Shown: in pieces, positions 1 to 8,419 of the stretch | How positions within the stretch are numbered: position 1 is the first letter of the stretch | Layout: the number at the start of each line of letters is the position of its first letter | Assembly: GCF_029840925.1 (NCBI RefSeq) | Contig: NZ_JAOCDM010000005.1 | Location: forward strand, 1-64,000 | Length of the DNA stretch: 64,000 nt | Source: Pseudomonas sp. GD03858 | Lineage (GTDB): Bacteria; Pseudomonadota; Gammaproteobacteria; Pseudomonadales; Pseudomonadaceae | Direction: 5' to 3' | Notes under the pieces: model-generated | The model's database searches: none | Seen by the model: only the letters and a program-made list of their open reading frames with translations | What the model was told of the DNA's origin: nothing | Position numbers and translations under genes: made by a program

Positions 1-71
1 CTCGTACAGCCCTGCCGATGCCCTGCCGGGTCCTCACCCTGGCACGGCTCGGTTGCGCATGGAGATCCTTC

Positions 72-683
72 ATGGCCAAGCAGACCATCAATCTCGGCAC
101 TGCCCCAGGCGGTGCCGGCGGCGACACCCAGCGTTCAGCCTGGGTCAAGGCCGTCGCCAATTTCGACGAGCTCTATCAAGCCGATGCCAACTTGCAGACC
201 AGCAAGGCGGCTGCCGGCACCAATGCCGACATCAAGGCGCTGACCGGCCTGGTCACGCCGCTGACCCTGGCCCAGGGCGGGACCGGCGGTAAAAGCGCGG
301 TCGAGGCACGTACCGCCTTGGGGCTGGGCAGCGCGGCGACACGCAATGTCGGGCAGACCGCAGGCAGCCTGCTGGAAGTGGGGGCGTTCGGCCTCGGCGG
401 CAAGTCATCGCCCTACAGTGATTCGATCAACCGCATGGAGGGCGGGTTCTCCCTGATCACGCCCAACACCCAGTATGTCGGGGCCACGGGCATCGGCTAC
501 GGCTCGGTGCTGACGGTGCCCTACAGCGAGGCCGAGTTCCGCGGCGCACAGCTGTTCTTCGGGCAGTCGCCGGAAGCCCGCCTGGTCCTGCGCTCAGGCA
601 GCTTCGCCACGGCGACCTTCAACGTCATCTACCACACCGGCAACACCACCCGTGCCGCCGATGGCACCCTCAAGGCGATCTGA
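72..683 (+). CDS. Short tail fibre protein (module 1)
   Basis: 203-aa probable tail fibre. The start is the ATG at 72, with GGAG seven bases upstream. The N-terminus (INLGTAPGGAGGDTQRSAW, then NFDELY) has the adaptor-like 'LGT-P-G-GGD' pattern, which recurs in the fibre gene at 3400. The middle has a glycine-rich LAQGGTGGKSA linker, and the C-terminus ends YHTGNTTRAADGTLKAI, typical of short tail-fibre tips. It lies 2 bp before a Tfa-like gene, as fibre genes usually do. The tail-fibre role is family inference; the receptor is unknown. Confidence 0.75.
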   Translation: MAKQTINLGTAPGGAGGDTQRSAWVKAVANFDELYQADANLQTSKAAAGTNADIKALTGLVTPLTLAQGGTGGKSAVEARTALGLGSAATRNVGQTAGSLLEVGAFGLGGKSSPYSDSINRMEGGFSLITPNTQYVGATGIGYGSVLTVPYSEAEFRGAQLFFGQSPEARLVLRSGSFATATFNVIYHTGNTTRAADGTLKAI

Positions 684-685
684 CC

Positions 686-1228
686 ATGACCCGAGCCGCA
701 ATCAACCTCAACGGCCCGACCGGCGAGGTCATCGACGTGACGTCCCTGGGGCGCGACACGATCAGCTGTCACAAGGCTGGTACGGGTGAATACCGGGTGC
801 TGGGCACCCTCGGCATGGCGCCGCCACCGGAGGGCTGGGGGTATGTCATCAACCCGCTGGACGCCGGTGTCGAGGTGCGCATCCGGCATGTCGCTCCGAC
901 GCTGGAGATCAGCGTCAGTCGCGACGGTGTCGCCACCGACCTGCAGCACAGCCTGACCTTGCACGTGGCCGTCGAGCCACTGCCACCCGAGCCGTTGCCT
1001 GAGCCGCGTCCCGACCCGCTTGCCGCCGCCCAGCGCGAGATCGGCAAGCGGCGCGCCGCCGCCGACCTGGCCATTGCCCCGCTGCAGGACGCCGTTGACC
1101 TCGAGGAGGCCAGCGATCTGGAGCAGCACAGCCTCAGGGCCTGGAAACGCTACCGCGTGGCGCTCAACCGCCTGCCGGACCAGGACGGTTTCCCGGAAAC
1201 CATCGAGTGGCCGTCCGCCCCGCAATGA
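686..1228 (+). CDS. Tail fibre assembly-like protein (module 1)
   Basis: 180-aa protein directly after a fibre gene. Its C-terminal half (AAAQREIGKRRAAADLAIAPLQDAVDL, then WKRYRVALNRLPDQ and the end W-P) is clearly paralogous to the C-terminus of the protein at 4633-5013. This pattern is seen in phage fibre chaperones that help fibres trimerise and attach. The N-terminal ~110 residues differ from the paralogue and may be matched to the cognate fibre. A fibre-assembly role is inferred from position and the shared C-terminal pattern. Confidence 0.6.
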   Translation: MTRAAINLNGPTGEVIDVTSLGRDTISCHKAGTGEYRVLGTLGMAPPPEGWGYVINPLDAGVEVRIRHVAPTLEISVSRDGVATDLQHSLTLHVAVEPLPPEPLPEPRPDPLAAAQREIGKRRAAADLAIAPLQDAVDLEEASDLEQHSLRAWKRYRVALNRLPDQDGFPETIEWPSAPQ

Positions 1229-1257
1229 TCGCCGCTTTCTTGCATGAGGAATCGCCC

Positions 1258-1755
1258 ATGAGCGAACTCTCCACACTCAGCGCGGCGCTGACCGCCAGGG
1301 TGCGCGAAGCGATGCCGGCGCTGGCCTCGGTCGACAGCCACGACCGCGCCGATCCCTCGCCCGCGCTGCCGGCCCTGCGCCACGGCATCCTGCGCATGAC
1401 CGCCGACGGCGCCCCCCGCGATGGTCGCTCGGTGCTGATCGCCACCTTCGAGGCCGACATCACCCCGGATGCCACGCAGCCCGAGGCGCGCCTGCAGGGC
1501 AGCGAACTGGCGGCGCAACTGATGGACTTGCTGCGCCAGCAGCTATGGGGCCTGGATTTCGTCGAAGCCAGCCGCAACGTGCAGGCGCAGTACGAAGGCG
1601 TCGGCTGGAAGGTGCGCTGGGAGCAGCCGATCCTGTTCGGCGAGCCGCAGTGGGCCTGGCCCGACCAGCCACCCGGCAGCCTGCTGCTGGGCGTCGATCC
1701 GCGCACCGGCGCCGGCAATGAGCACGAGTACCTGGCGCCGGAGGACCTGGCATGA
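1258..1755 (+). CDS. Phage tail/baseplate-associated protein of unknown function
   Basis: 165-aa soluble protein. The start at 1258 is chosen over an upstream in-frame ATG because AGGA precedes it and the protein then begins MSELSTL. Its stop overlaps the start of the gpV gene (ATGA), so the two are probably translationally coupled. No motif is recognisable. Size and place just before the spike gene suggest a tail completion or terminator protein, similar in position to Mu gp37-type proteins, but this is only positional inference. Confidence 0.55.
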   Translation: MSELSTLSAALTARVREAMPALASVDSHDRADPSPALPALRHGILRMTADGAPRDGRSVLIATFEADITPDATQPEARLQGSELAAQLMDLLRQQLWGLDFVEASRNVQAQYEGVGWKVRWEQPILFGEPQWAWPDQPPGSLLLGVDPRTGAGNEHEYLAPEDLA

Positions 1756-2309
1756 GTTACGCCACGGCGATGCACGACCGCATGCTGGCCTGCCTGGTGA
1801 TTCCCTGCGCGGTGGTCGCGGTGGACCTGGTCGCGGCGCGGGTGCGGGTCGGCGATGGCGACTGGACCAGCGCTTGGGTGCGCTGGCACAGCCTGGCCGC
1901 TGGCAAGGCGCGGCACTGGCGGGCGCCAAGCCTGGGCGAGCAGGGCGTGCTGATCAGCCCCAGCGGCGAACCGGCGCAAGGCACCTTCGTGCCCGGCCTG
2001 TACGGCAATGCCGGCAGCGCGCCGGATGAGCGCGACCATGTCGAGGTCTGGCGCTTCGAGGATGGCGGCTCGCTGAGCTACGACTGGCAGGCCGGACGCT
2101 ACGACATCCAGCTGCCCACCGGCAACGCCACGGTCAAGGTCGGCGCCAGCACCCTGGTGGTCAACGATGGCGCCATCACCCTCGACGCCGCCGCCATCAC
2201 CCTGACCGGCAATGTCACGGTCAAGGGGCCGCTGCTGGTCAGCGGCGACATCAACGGTGGTGGGCGGATCATCGATACCGCCGGCAACACCGCCAATCAC
2301 AAGCACTGA
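1752..2309 (+). CDS. Baseplate assembly protein V (central spike)
   Basis: 185-aa P2 gpV-like spike. It has an N-terminal OB-fold-like part (residues ~1-110) and then a repetitive beta-helical C-terminus (VKVGASTLVVNDGAITLDAAAITLTGNVTVKG). It ends NTANHKH; the terminal H-x-H is the kind of metal-binding apex found on contractile-tail spikes. The protein tips the tail tube and pierces the target membrane. In P2-like clusters the W, J and I genes follow directly; here gpW follows only after an inserted block of fibre genes (2388-5013). Confidence 0.88.
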   Translation: MSYATAMHDRMLACLVIPCAVVAVDLVAARVRVGDGDWTSAWVRWHSLAAGKARHWRAPSLGEQGVLISPSGEPAQGTFVPGLYGNAGSAPDERDHVEVWRFEDGGSLSYDWQAGRYDIQLPTGNATVKVGASTLVVNDGAITLDAAAITLTGNVTVKGPLLVSGDINGGGRIIDTAGNTANHKH

Positions 2310-2387
2310 TACCCATTGCCTGTGCGCCCATGGGGCTCGCAGGCAGGGCCGCCAGGCCAAGGGTAGGACCTAGAACAGGGGCCTGAT

Positions 2388-2684
2388 ATGCCGCAAGGTT
2401 TCGAGAGCTACAACGTCGACGGTTCGCTGAACACCCGTGTCACGGATCGCATCACCCGGATTCTCGGCAAGGTCGGCCCGGTGAGCGCAGCGGGGTCCAT
2501 CACCATTCCCGAATTCGCCCACGGCACACCGTGGACAGCCATTCTCCAGCGCAACACCACCGGCGGGTTCAACCCGTTCCGCTGTGTCCACGCCTCGGTC
2601 AGCGGCACCACGCTGTCGTGGAATCTGACCGGGTTGGCGGGCTGGGCCATACAGCCAGGCACCATTGTCTATGGGGTGTACTGA
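2388..2684 (+). CDS. Small tail-associated hypothetical protein
   Basis: 98-aa protein (start MPQGFESYNVDG), rich in Gly, Thr and aromatic residues, with no recognisable catalytic motif. Its stop codon overlaps the next start by one base (TGATG), so the two are probably co-translated. It belongs to a block of receptor-binding-type genes between gpV and gpW. Its beta-rich composition fits a fibre or accessory tip protein, but no function can be assigned. Confidence 0.5.
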   Translation: MPQGFESYNVDGSLNTRVTDRITRILGKVGPVSAAGSITIPEFAHGTPWTAILQRNTTGGFNPFRCVHASVSGTTLSWNLTGLAGWAIQPGTIVYGVY

Positions 2685-3391
2685 TGCCCGCGGGTCTTCA
2701 GGTACTCAACGACAAAGCCCTCATCCAGATCGACGGAACGTTCCAGAATCTGTGCCTGGTGGCCAAGGGCACGATCAGCACCACCACCGGTAACCAGTCC
2801 CCGTATCCATGGGCGCGGTTCGCCCGGATCGACTATCCGGTGGCCGCTCGCCAACCGATCATTGCCTTCAATACCCAGGGCTGGGCCTGCTACCTGGTCG
2901 ATGACACCGGCTTCAAGGTCTTCGGCATGCCGGCTTCCGGGTCGGGCAGCGCCCCGCTAGTCGTCGAGTACTTCATCTTCGACCTGCCGCAATACGCCCA
3001 GGCCCTCGGCAACGTCGGTCTGCAGGTCTGGAGCGAGCAGGGCCTCGAAGTGTTCCACAGCAAGAACAGGTACATGCGCGTCGTTGGGTCGTACTCCGTC
3101 GATATCGCCTACGACACGACCCATACCGGTACGGCGCCACCCGGCATCAAGCTCGCCGTGGCGCCGGGCGTGCAGAGCGTGGGCTATCTGTCCGAGCGCA
3201 TCGGCACCAATACCCAGATGGGGCTGGCCGTGCGCATGTGGCATGGCCAGTGCCAGACCCCTGCCGCCGGCGGCAGCTACCTGATCAGCAACAAACTCAT
3301 CACCGTCTTCGCCGGGCCGGGCCTGGCCAGCAACCAAGGCGCGGTCGGGGCCTACAACAACGGCTTGGTGGTGGACGTTACAGGATACTAG
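2684..3391 (+). CDS. Putative tail tip / accessory fibre protein
   Basis: 235-aa protein beginning MPAGLQVLNDKALIQIDGT, at an ATG that overlaps the previous stop. Proteins starting this way, with alternating beta-rich segments and a YNNGLVVDVTGY-like end, occur beside tail-fibre genes in pseudomonad prophages and tailocins; this is recalled, not searched. No signal peptide or membrane segment is present. The next gene follows after 8 bp with a GGAGG site. Confidence 0.5.
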   Translation: MPAGLQVLNDKALIQIDGTFQNLCLVAKGTISTTTGNQSPYPWARFARIDYPVAARQPIIAFNTQGWACYLVDDTGFKVFGMPASGSGSAPLVVEYFIFDLPQYAQALGNVGLQVWSEQGLEVFHSKNRYMRVVGSYSVDIAYDTTHTGTAPPGIKLAVAPGVQSVGYLSERIGTNTQMGLAVRMWHGQCQTPAAGGSYLISNKLITVFAGPGLASNQGAVGAYNNGLVVDVTGY

Positions 3392-3399
3392 GAGGTCAT

Positions 3400-4620
3400 A
3401 TGCCACTCGATTCGGTCAAACTGGGAACTCCTCCCACTGGCGCGGACGGTGACGTTGCGCGCACCGCGTTCATGCGGATCAACAACAACTTCAAGATGAT
3501 GGACGACATGGGGCTGACCGCGCCCATTTCGCCTACCCGAGACATTGCCGATCTGAACCAGGCCACCAGCCCAGGTTGGTACAGTGCGTTGAGCGGCACC
3601 GCGACTCACCTGCCGCCAGGGATGAGCTATCCCCTGGTCTGTGTCGCCCAGTCAGCCGTCGGTTTCATCGTGCAGACCGCGCTCGACCCCATGACGGGGA
3701 AGTCGGCCAGCCGCGGGTTCAATGCCAACATCCAGACCTGGAGCGACTGGCGAACCACGCCCGCGTCGTCCGACCTCGGCTCTGCGGCCTTCGCCGCGCT
3801 GACCACCTCCACGGCCGACTCGACCACTGGCCGGGTATTGAAGGTCGGGGACTTTGGCGTCGGCGGTTTCACCCCAGGCGTGCTGGAGAGCGACATCAAC
3901 GCGCTGCGCTCCACCGGTGACTATTACGTCGAGGGCAAGGGACTGAATATCCTGCCGCTCAACACCAACGGTTACCTGCGCGTCTGCTCGGTGGCGGGCG
4001 CCTACTCCATGCAGTCGTTCACCGCCTACAACGACAGTGGCATCTACCAGCGCATGCTGATCAATGGCACGTGGACCGGATGGTTCGAGAAATGCGCCCC
4101 GACCACTCGCTTGAGTGTTTCAAGCAACCTGAACTTCGAATACAACCGTGATTGTCAATTTGTCGATACCACGGCCAACCGACCCGCGTTCATCGCCTAC
4201 GGTGTCGTACGCACCATGTGGCGTCATGCCAACAGCGAGTGCGTGCAGCTCGCCTGGTCCGTTACCAATGAGCTGACGGCCATGCGCCGGGTGATCGGCG
4301 GGGCCTGGACGGCATGGGCCAATACCACGCCAATGGGGACTGTGGGGCAGGGCTGGCAGGCGACTGCCCGGGCCCTCAATACCTCGTACCTGAACGACAG
4401 CGGACGGCCGATCCAGGTCAAGGCCCTGGTCGGCCCCGCCACTCAGATCAACTCGTACCTGCAGTGGGTGGTCAATGGCGTCACCCTCCCCGGGTCCTAT
4501 AGCGGCGCGGCAGGGCAATACATCGACAGTGGCGCCATCATCGTGCCGGCGGGCGCATCATACGGCCTGTTCGGCAATAACAACCCTGGTGCGCTCAACA
4601 GCTGGATGGAAATGCGATGA
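3400..4620 (+). CDS. Tail fibre protein (module 2)
   Basis: 406-aa probable tail fibre. The ATG at 3400 is preceded by GGAGG at 3391. The N-terminal pattern KLGTPPTGADGDVARTAF, then NNNF, parallels the module 1 fibre at 72, suggesting a shared attachment domain. The central part has repeated pyocin-knob-like segments (DYYVEGKGLNILPLNTNGYL, GIYQRMLINGTWTGWFEK, MRRVIGGAWTAW) separated by ~50-70 residues. The C-terminal ~100 residues are probably the receptor-binding tip. A Tfa-like gene follows after 12 bp. Confidence 0.75.
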   Translation: MPLDSVKLGTPPTGADGDVARTAFMRINNNFKMMDDMGLTAPISPTRDIADLNQATSPGWYSALSGTATHLPPGMSYPLVCVAQSAVGFIVQTALDPMTGKSASRGFNANIQTWSDWRTTPASSDLGSAAFAALTTSTADSTTGRVLKVGDFGVGGFTPGVLESDINALRSTGDYYVEGKGLNILPLNTNGYLRVCSVAGAYSMQSFTAYNDSGIYQRMLINGTWTGWFEKCAPTTRLSVSSNLNFEYNRDCQFVDTTANRPAFIAYGVVRTMWRHANSECVQLAWSVTNELTAMRRVIGGAWTAWANTTPMGTVGQGWQATARALNTSYLNDSGRPIQVKALVGPATQINSYLQWVVNGVTLPGSYSGAAGQYIDSGAIIVPAGASYGLFGNNNPGALNSWMEMR

Positions 4621-4632
4621 CAGGAGGTCACG

Positions 4633-5013
4633 ATGTTTGATCCACAGATGAAGTACTACCGAGACGAGCGCTGGGATGGCCTGGCCATGATCCATGCGTT
4701 CAAGGCCGATGGTTCGCAGGACGACTTTATCGACGAGTCACGGGTGCCGATGACCGAGGCCGAAGTCGAGGACTACTACCGGCGGACGTTGACGCTCGAT
4801 CCTCTCAGGGCTGCCCAGGCCGAGATCCTGCGTCTGCGTGGCCTTGCCGATAGCGCCATCGCCCCCCTGCAGGATGCCGCCGAGCTGGGCGATGCCCGCG
4901 AGGCGGAGGTCGTTCGGTTGACGGCGTGGAAGCGCTACCGCGTGACGCTGAACCGTGTGCCCGAACAGTCAGGCTACCCCGCCGAGATCGACTGGCCGGC
5001 ACTGCCGTCCTGA
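4633..5013 (+). CDS. Tail fibre assembly-like protein (module 2)
   Basis: 126-aa protein. Its C-terminal part (LRAAQAEILRLRGLADSAIAPLQDAAEL, then WKRYRVTLNRVPEQ and IDWPALPS) is paralogous to the protein at 686-1228. A GGAGG lies at 4622, before the ATG. It probably acts as a chaperone for the fibre just upstream. A rho-independent terminator lies 20 bp downstream, marking the end of the inserted fibre block. Confidence 0.6.
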   Translation: MFDPQMKYYRDERWDGLAMIHAFKADGSQDDFIDESRVPMTEAEVEDYYRRTLTLDPLRAAQAEILRLRGLADSAIAPLQDAAELGDAREAEVVRLTAWKRYRVTLNRVPEQSGYPAEIDWPALPS

Positions 5014-5032
5014 GCGCGTCGAATCACGCCCC

Positions 5033-5055
5033 AAGCCCGCAGCCGCGGGCTTTTT
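5033..5055 (+). terminator. Intra-cluster hairpin with T-run
   Basis: A 6-bp GC stem (GCCCGC / GCGGGC) with an AGCC loop is followed by TTTTT. It sits between the module 2 fibre-assembly gene and gpW. It may attenuate rather than stop tail-operon transcription, since essential baseplate genes follow on the same strand. Confidence 0.7.
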
Positions 5056-5072
5056 CATATCAGGAGAACGTC

Positions 5073-5120
5073 ATGCATATCCATCCAAGGGATGTGCCCG
5101 GGACAGGAGGTGCTCCATGA
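5073..5120 (+). CDS. 15-codon ORF overlapping the gpW start
   Basis: An AGGAG at 5061 and a well-placed ATG at 5073 open a 15-codon frame (MHIHPRDVPGTGGAP). Its TGA overlaps the ATG of gpW at 5117 (ATGA). It may be a leader that couples gpW translation, or a scar of the fibre-block insertion. No homology can be claimed for so short a peptide. Confidence 0.3.
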   Translation: MHIHPRDVPGTGGAP

Positions 5121-5443
5121 TCGGCCTGGACCGGCGTACCGGGCAGCCACTGTCGGGCATTGCCCACCTGCGTCAATCCATCGAGGACATCCTCACCACC
5201 CCCCTGGGCAGCCGGCGCATGCGTCCCGAGTACGGCAGCCAGCTGCGCCGCTACGTCGACCTGCCGGTCAACGAAGGCTGGAAGAGCGCGGTACAGGCTG
5301 AAGTGGCCCGCGCCCTCGGGCGTTGGGAGCCGCGCCTGAAACTGGAGCGGGTCAAGGTCATCGCCGTGCTCGACGGCCAGGTCAGCCTGGCCTTGAGCGG
5401 CCGCTACCTGGGCGACGACGCGCTGGTGGAGGTGAGCGTATGA
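5117..5443 (+). CDS. Baseplate assembly protein W (gp25-like)
   Basis: 108-aa baseplate wedge protein of the P2 gpW / T4 gp25 family. It begins MIGLDRRTGQPLSG and contains the family signature SIEDILTTPLGSRRMRPEYGS (residues ~18-38). GGAGG at 5107 and the ATGA overlap set the start. It joins the sheath to the baseplate and triggers contraction. It overlaps gpJ by four bases (ATGA). Confidence 0.9.
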   Translation: MIGLDRRTGQPLSGIAHLRQSIEDILTTPLGSRRMRPEYGSQLRRYVDLPVNEGWKSAVQAEVARALGRWEPRLKLERVKVIAVLDGQVSLALSGRYLGDDALVEVSV

Positions 5444-6321
5444 GCCAGGTCGACCTGTCGAAACTGCCCGCCCCGCAATTGCTCGAAGACCTCGATTTCG
5501 AGGTGCTGTATCAAGAGGACCTGGCCAGTTTCCGCGCCCAGCTCGGCGACAGCTGGAGCGCCAACCTGGAAAGCGATCCGGTGACCAAGCTGCTCGAGGT
5601 CGGCGCCTACCGCAAGCTGCTCAACCGGGCGCGCATCAACGATGCGGCCAAGGCCCTGCTGCTCGCTTACGCCCAGGGCCGCGACCTCGACCAGCTGGCG
5701 GCCAATGTCGGCTTGCAGCGCCTGGTGATCCAGACCGCGAACCCGAGCACGACACCACCGGCCGAGGCGGTGCTCGAATCCGACGATGCCCTGCGCGAGC
5801 GGGTGCAACTGGTCTACGAGGGCCTGACCACCGCCGGTCCGCGCAACAGCTACATCCTCCATGCCCGCAACGCCTCGGGACGGGTCGCCGACGCGACCGC
5901 CGAAAGCCCGTCGCCGGCCGTGGTGGACGTTACCGTGCTGAGCCTGGACGGCGATGGCCTGGCCAGCCCCGAGCTGCTGGCGCAGGTCAGCGCCTACCTC
6001 AACGACGACGATATTCGCCCGGTCGCCGACCGGGTCAACGTGCGTAGCGCCGAGGTGTTGCCCTATCACGTCGAGGCGGTGCTGCACATGGCCGACAACG
6101 GCCCGGAGTTCGAAGCGATCCTCGCCGAGTGCAGGCGTCGTCTCCAGGCCTGGATCAACCCACGTCGGCGGCTGGGCGTCGAGGTCGCCCGCTCGGGGGT
6201 CGATGCGCAGCTGCACATCGACGGCGTGAGCCGCGTCGAGCTGATCGGCTGGGACGACATCCGTCCCAGCAAGGCGCAGGCGGCCTGGTGCATCGGCATC
6301 GACCTGCGACGGGGGGACTGA
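5440..6321 (+). CDS. Baseplate protein J
   Basis: 293-aa P2 gpJ-like baseplate wedge protein. It begins MSQVDLSKLPAPQLLEDLDFE and contains the conserved stretches LLEVGAYRKLLNRARIN and DDALRERVQLVYEGLTTAGP (about residue 125 on). The start is fixed by an ATGA overlap with gpW. It forms the baseplate periphery with gpI and carries the fibres. Spacing to gpI is 1 bp. Confidence 0.9.
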   Translation: MSQVDLSKLPAPQLLEDLDFEVLYQEDLASFRAQLGDSWSANLESDPVTKLLEVGAYRKLLNRARINDAAKALLLAYAQGRDLDQLAANVGLQRLVIQTANPSTTPPAEAVLESDDALRERVQLVYEGLTTAGPRNSYILHARNASGRVADATAESPSPAVVDVTVLSLDGDGLASPELLAQVSAYLNDDDIRPVADRVNVRSAEVLPYHVEAVLHMADNGPEFEAILAECRRRLQAWINPRRRLGVEVARSGVDAQLHIDGVSRVELIGWDDIRPSKAQAAWCIGIDLRRGD

Positions 6322-6322
6322 C

Positions 6323-6931
6323 ATGCACAGCCTCCTGCCGCTCAACCGCACGCCGCTGGAGCGGGCCATCGAGGTGGCCGCCGACGAAGACCTCAAGACT
6401 ACGTTGCGCACCCTCTACAACCCCGACACCTGCCCGGCGCACCTACTCTACCAGCTGGCCTGGGCCTGGTCGGTCGACCGCTGGGACGATAGCTGGAGCG
6501 AGGCGATCAAGCGCTCGGTGATCCGCTCGGCGTTCTTCGTTCACGCCCACAAGGGCACCACTGGCGCCCTCAGGCGGGTGGTCGAACCCTTCGGTTACCT
6601 GATCGAGGTGCAGGAGTGGTGGCAGACCGAGCCTGCCGGGGTGCCGGGGACGTTCGCCCTGAAAGTGGGGGTGACCGACACCGGCATCAGCGAGCAAACC
6701 TACAACGAACTGTCGTCGCTGATCGACGACGCAAGGCCGGTCAGCCGCCACATGACGGGGCTTGCCATCAGCCTCGAAAGCCGCGGCGCTCTTCATTTCG
6801 GCTGCGCGCTGCAGGACGGCGACGAGCTCGACGTCTACCCGCTGGCGCCTTCTGACGTGATCGTCAGCGGCACTATCGGTCGCGGCGGTCGGGAACACAC
6901 AATCGATACCTTGGACATTGCACATGGTTGA
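6323..6931 (+). CDS. Tail protein I
   Basis: 202-aa P2 gpI-like baseplate protein. The family core is seen at SLLPLNRTPLERAIE and CPAHLLYQLAWAWSVDRWDDSW (residues ~35-56), followed by HKGTTGALRRVVEPFGY. Its last bases overlap the following fibre gene start by 8 bp. With gpJ it forms the wedge to which fibres attach. Confidence 0.9.
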   Translation: MHSLLPLNRTPLERAIEVAADEDLKTTLRTLYNPDTCPAHLLYQLAWAWSVDRWDDSWSEAIKRSVIRSAFFVHAHKGTTGALRRVVEPFGYLIEVQEWWQTEPAGVPGTFALKVGVTDTGISEQTYNELSSLIDDARPVSRHMTGLAISLESRGALHFGCALQDGDELDVYPLAPSDVIVSGTIGRGGREHTIDTLDIAHG

Positions 6932-8411
6932 CCAGAATTCCCAGTTCTACGCCATCCTCACCAACGTGGGCGCGGCGAAACAGGCCAACGCGGATGCCTT
7001 GGGCATCCCGTGGAAAATCACCCAGATGGGCGTGGGCGACGCCAACGGCGCCGACCCCACGCCAAACGCCACCCAGACCAGGCTGATCAACGAATGGCGT
7101 CGCGCGCCGTTGAACCAACTGAAGGTCGACGACAAGAACGCCTCGGTCATCGTGGCGGAACAGATCATTCCGGCCGATACAGGCGGCCACTGGATTCGCG
7201 AAATTGCACTGTACGACGCCGACGGCGACATGGTGGCGATAGCCAATTGCGCGCCGACCTACAAGCCACTGTTGAGTCAAGGCTCGGGACGCACTCAGGT
7301 CGTGCGGATGAATCTGGTGGTGAGCAGTGCCAGCAATGTGCAACTCAAGATCGACCCGTCGGTAGTGCTCGCGACTCGCGAATATGTCGATGCAGCAATC
7401 TTGAATATCTTGCCGGCAAACAAGGCGGCCGGTGCTTATACGAAGGTGACCATTGATGATCGGGGCGTGGTCCTGCAGGGCGCTAATCCAACGACGCTCG
7501 CGGGCTTCGGCATCCAGGACGCCTACACTAAGGTCGCCCTCGATACCGTACTGGCTTTAAAAGCCAGCACGCAGGACGTTTACTCCAAGGCGGCCGTTGA
7601 CGCGGCGCTATCCACCAAGGCTGGGCACGCCACAACACTGGCCGGCTATGGCATCACCGACGCTCTGCCGAACCTCAACCCGTTGCCCTACGGTAGTTAT
7701 GATCTGCATGGAACCAACTACGCGTTCGTCAGTTCGCCGCTTGAGTCCAGCATCTGTCAAAACGCCTTCTGGGACGGCCAAGCATGGCGAAAGCACGATA
7801 CATCGAAGCCAGCGGTCACTGTCAGTGCGGCGGGTGGTCAAGCCACCGTGCGGACATGGCCAGCGGGTGACCCAACCTACACGTCGGCGCGCATCCTGGA
7901 TTCGAGCATGGAGGCCACGGTCGCGGATCTTGATGGAGGCACGACGCCTGCAAAGTGGGTGAGCGTCGCGGGCCTCTCCTATTACGTCTGGAAAAAACTG
8001 GCGGCGGCGTCCGAGTCGATAGCGGGGGTTGCCAGATTTGCAACACTCGCGGAAGTGGTAGCGGGAGCCGCCGGATATCTCACTGTATGCCCGGCGTATT
8101 TGACGGCGGGATTTGGCGCAAACCTCAGTGCCGGTAATGGCTATATAAAACTGCCGCAGTGGATGGGTGGTTTCATGGTGCAGTGGTCCTACAGTGATGA
8201 GTCAAATTCAGCAGTGGACTATCGATATTTTCCCGTGCCGTTTACCACCGCTTTTGCTGGATGGCTGCAACTTTCTTCTGAAACCATCAATGGATTCGGA
8301 GGCAGTTATGGGACCATTCTCCAGATAGTCGATAACAATCGATACCTTTGGTCCGCCGGGGGGACTTTTGGTGGTGGTGGCAAGGGCTGGGTACTGGCAT
8401 TCGGTCGCTAG
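6924..8411 (+). CDS. Main tail fibre protein (module 3, DUF3751 N-terminus)
   Basis: 495-aa fibre in the canonical P2 gpH position after gpI. The ATG at 6924 is chosen over a TTG two codons upstream. The N-terminal ~150 residues (QFYAILTNVGAAKQANADALG, then GGHWIREIALYDADGDMV) match the phage tail-collar (DUF3751) attachment domain. Repeats with TLAGYGI-like motifs follow, and a distinct C-terminal tip. Base composition drops after about 8050 (for example the runs at 8200-8350), suggesting that the tip-coding end was exchanged horizontally. Confidence 0.85.
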   Translation: MVDQNSQFYAILTNVGAAKQANADALGIPWKITQMGVGDANGADPTPNATQTRLINEWRRAPLNQLKVDDKNASVIVAEQIIPADTGGHWIREIALYDADGDMVAIANCAPTYKPLLSQGSGRTQVVRMNLVVSSASNVQLKIDPSVVLATREYVDAAILNILPANKAAGAYTKVTIDDRGVVLQGANPTTLAGFGIQDAYTKVALDTVLALKASTQDVYSKAAVDAALSTKAGHATTLAGYGITDALPNLNPLPYGSYDLHGTNYAFVSSPLESSICQNAFWDGQAWRKHDTSKPAVTVSAAGGQATVRTWPAGDPTYTSARILDSSMEATVADLDGGTTPAKWVSVAGLSYYVWKKLAAASESIAGVARFATLAEVVAGAAGYLTVCPAYLTAGFGANLSAGNGYIKLPQWMGGFMVQWSYSDESNSAVDYRYFPVPFTTAFAGWLQLSSETINGFGGSYGTILQIVDNNRYLWSAGGTFGGGGKGWVLAFGR

Positions 8412-8419
8412 GGTGAAAT

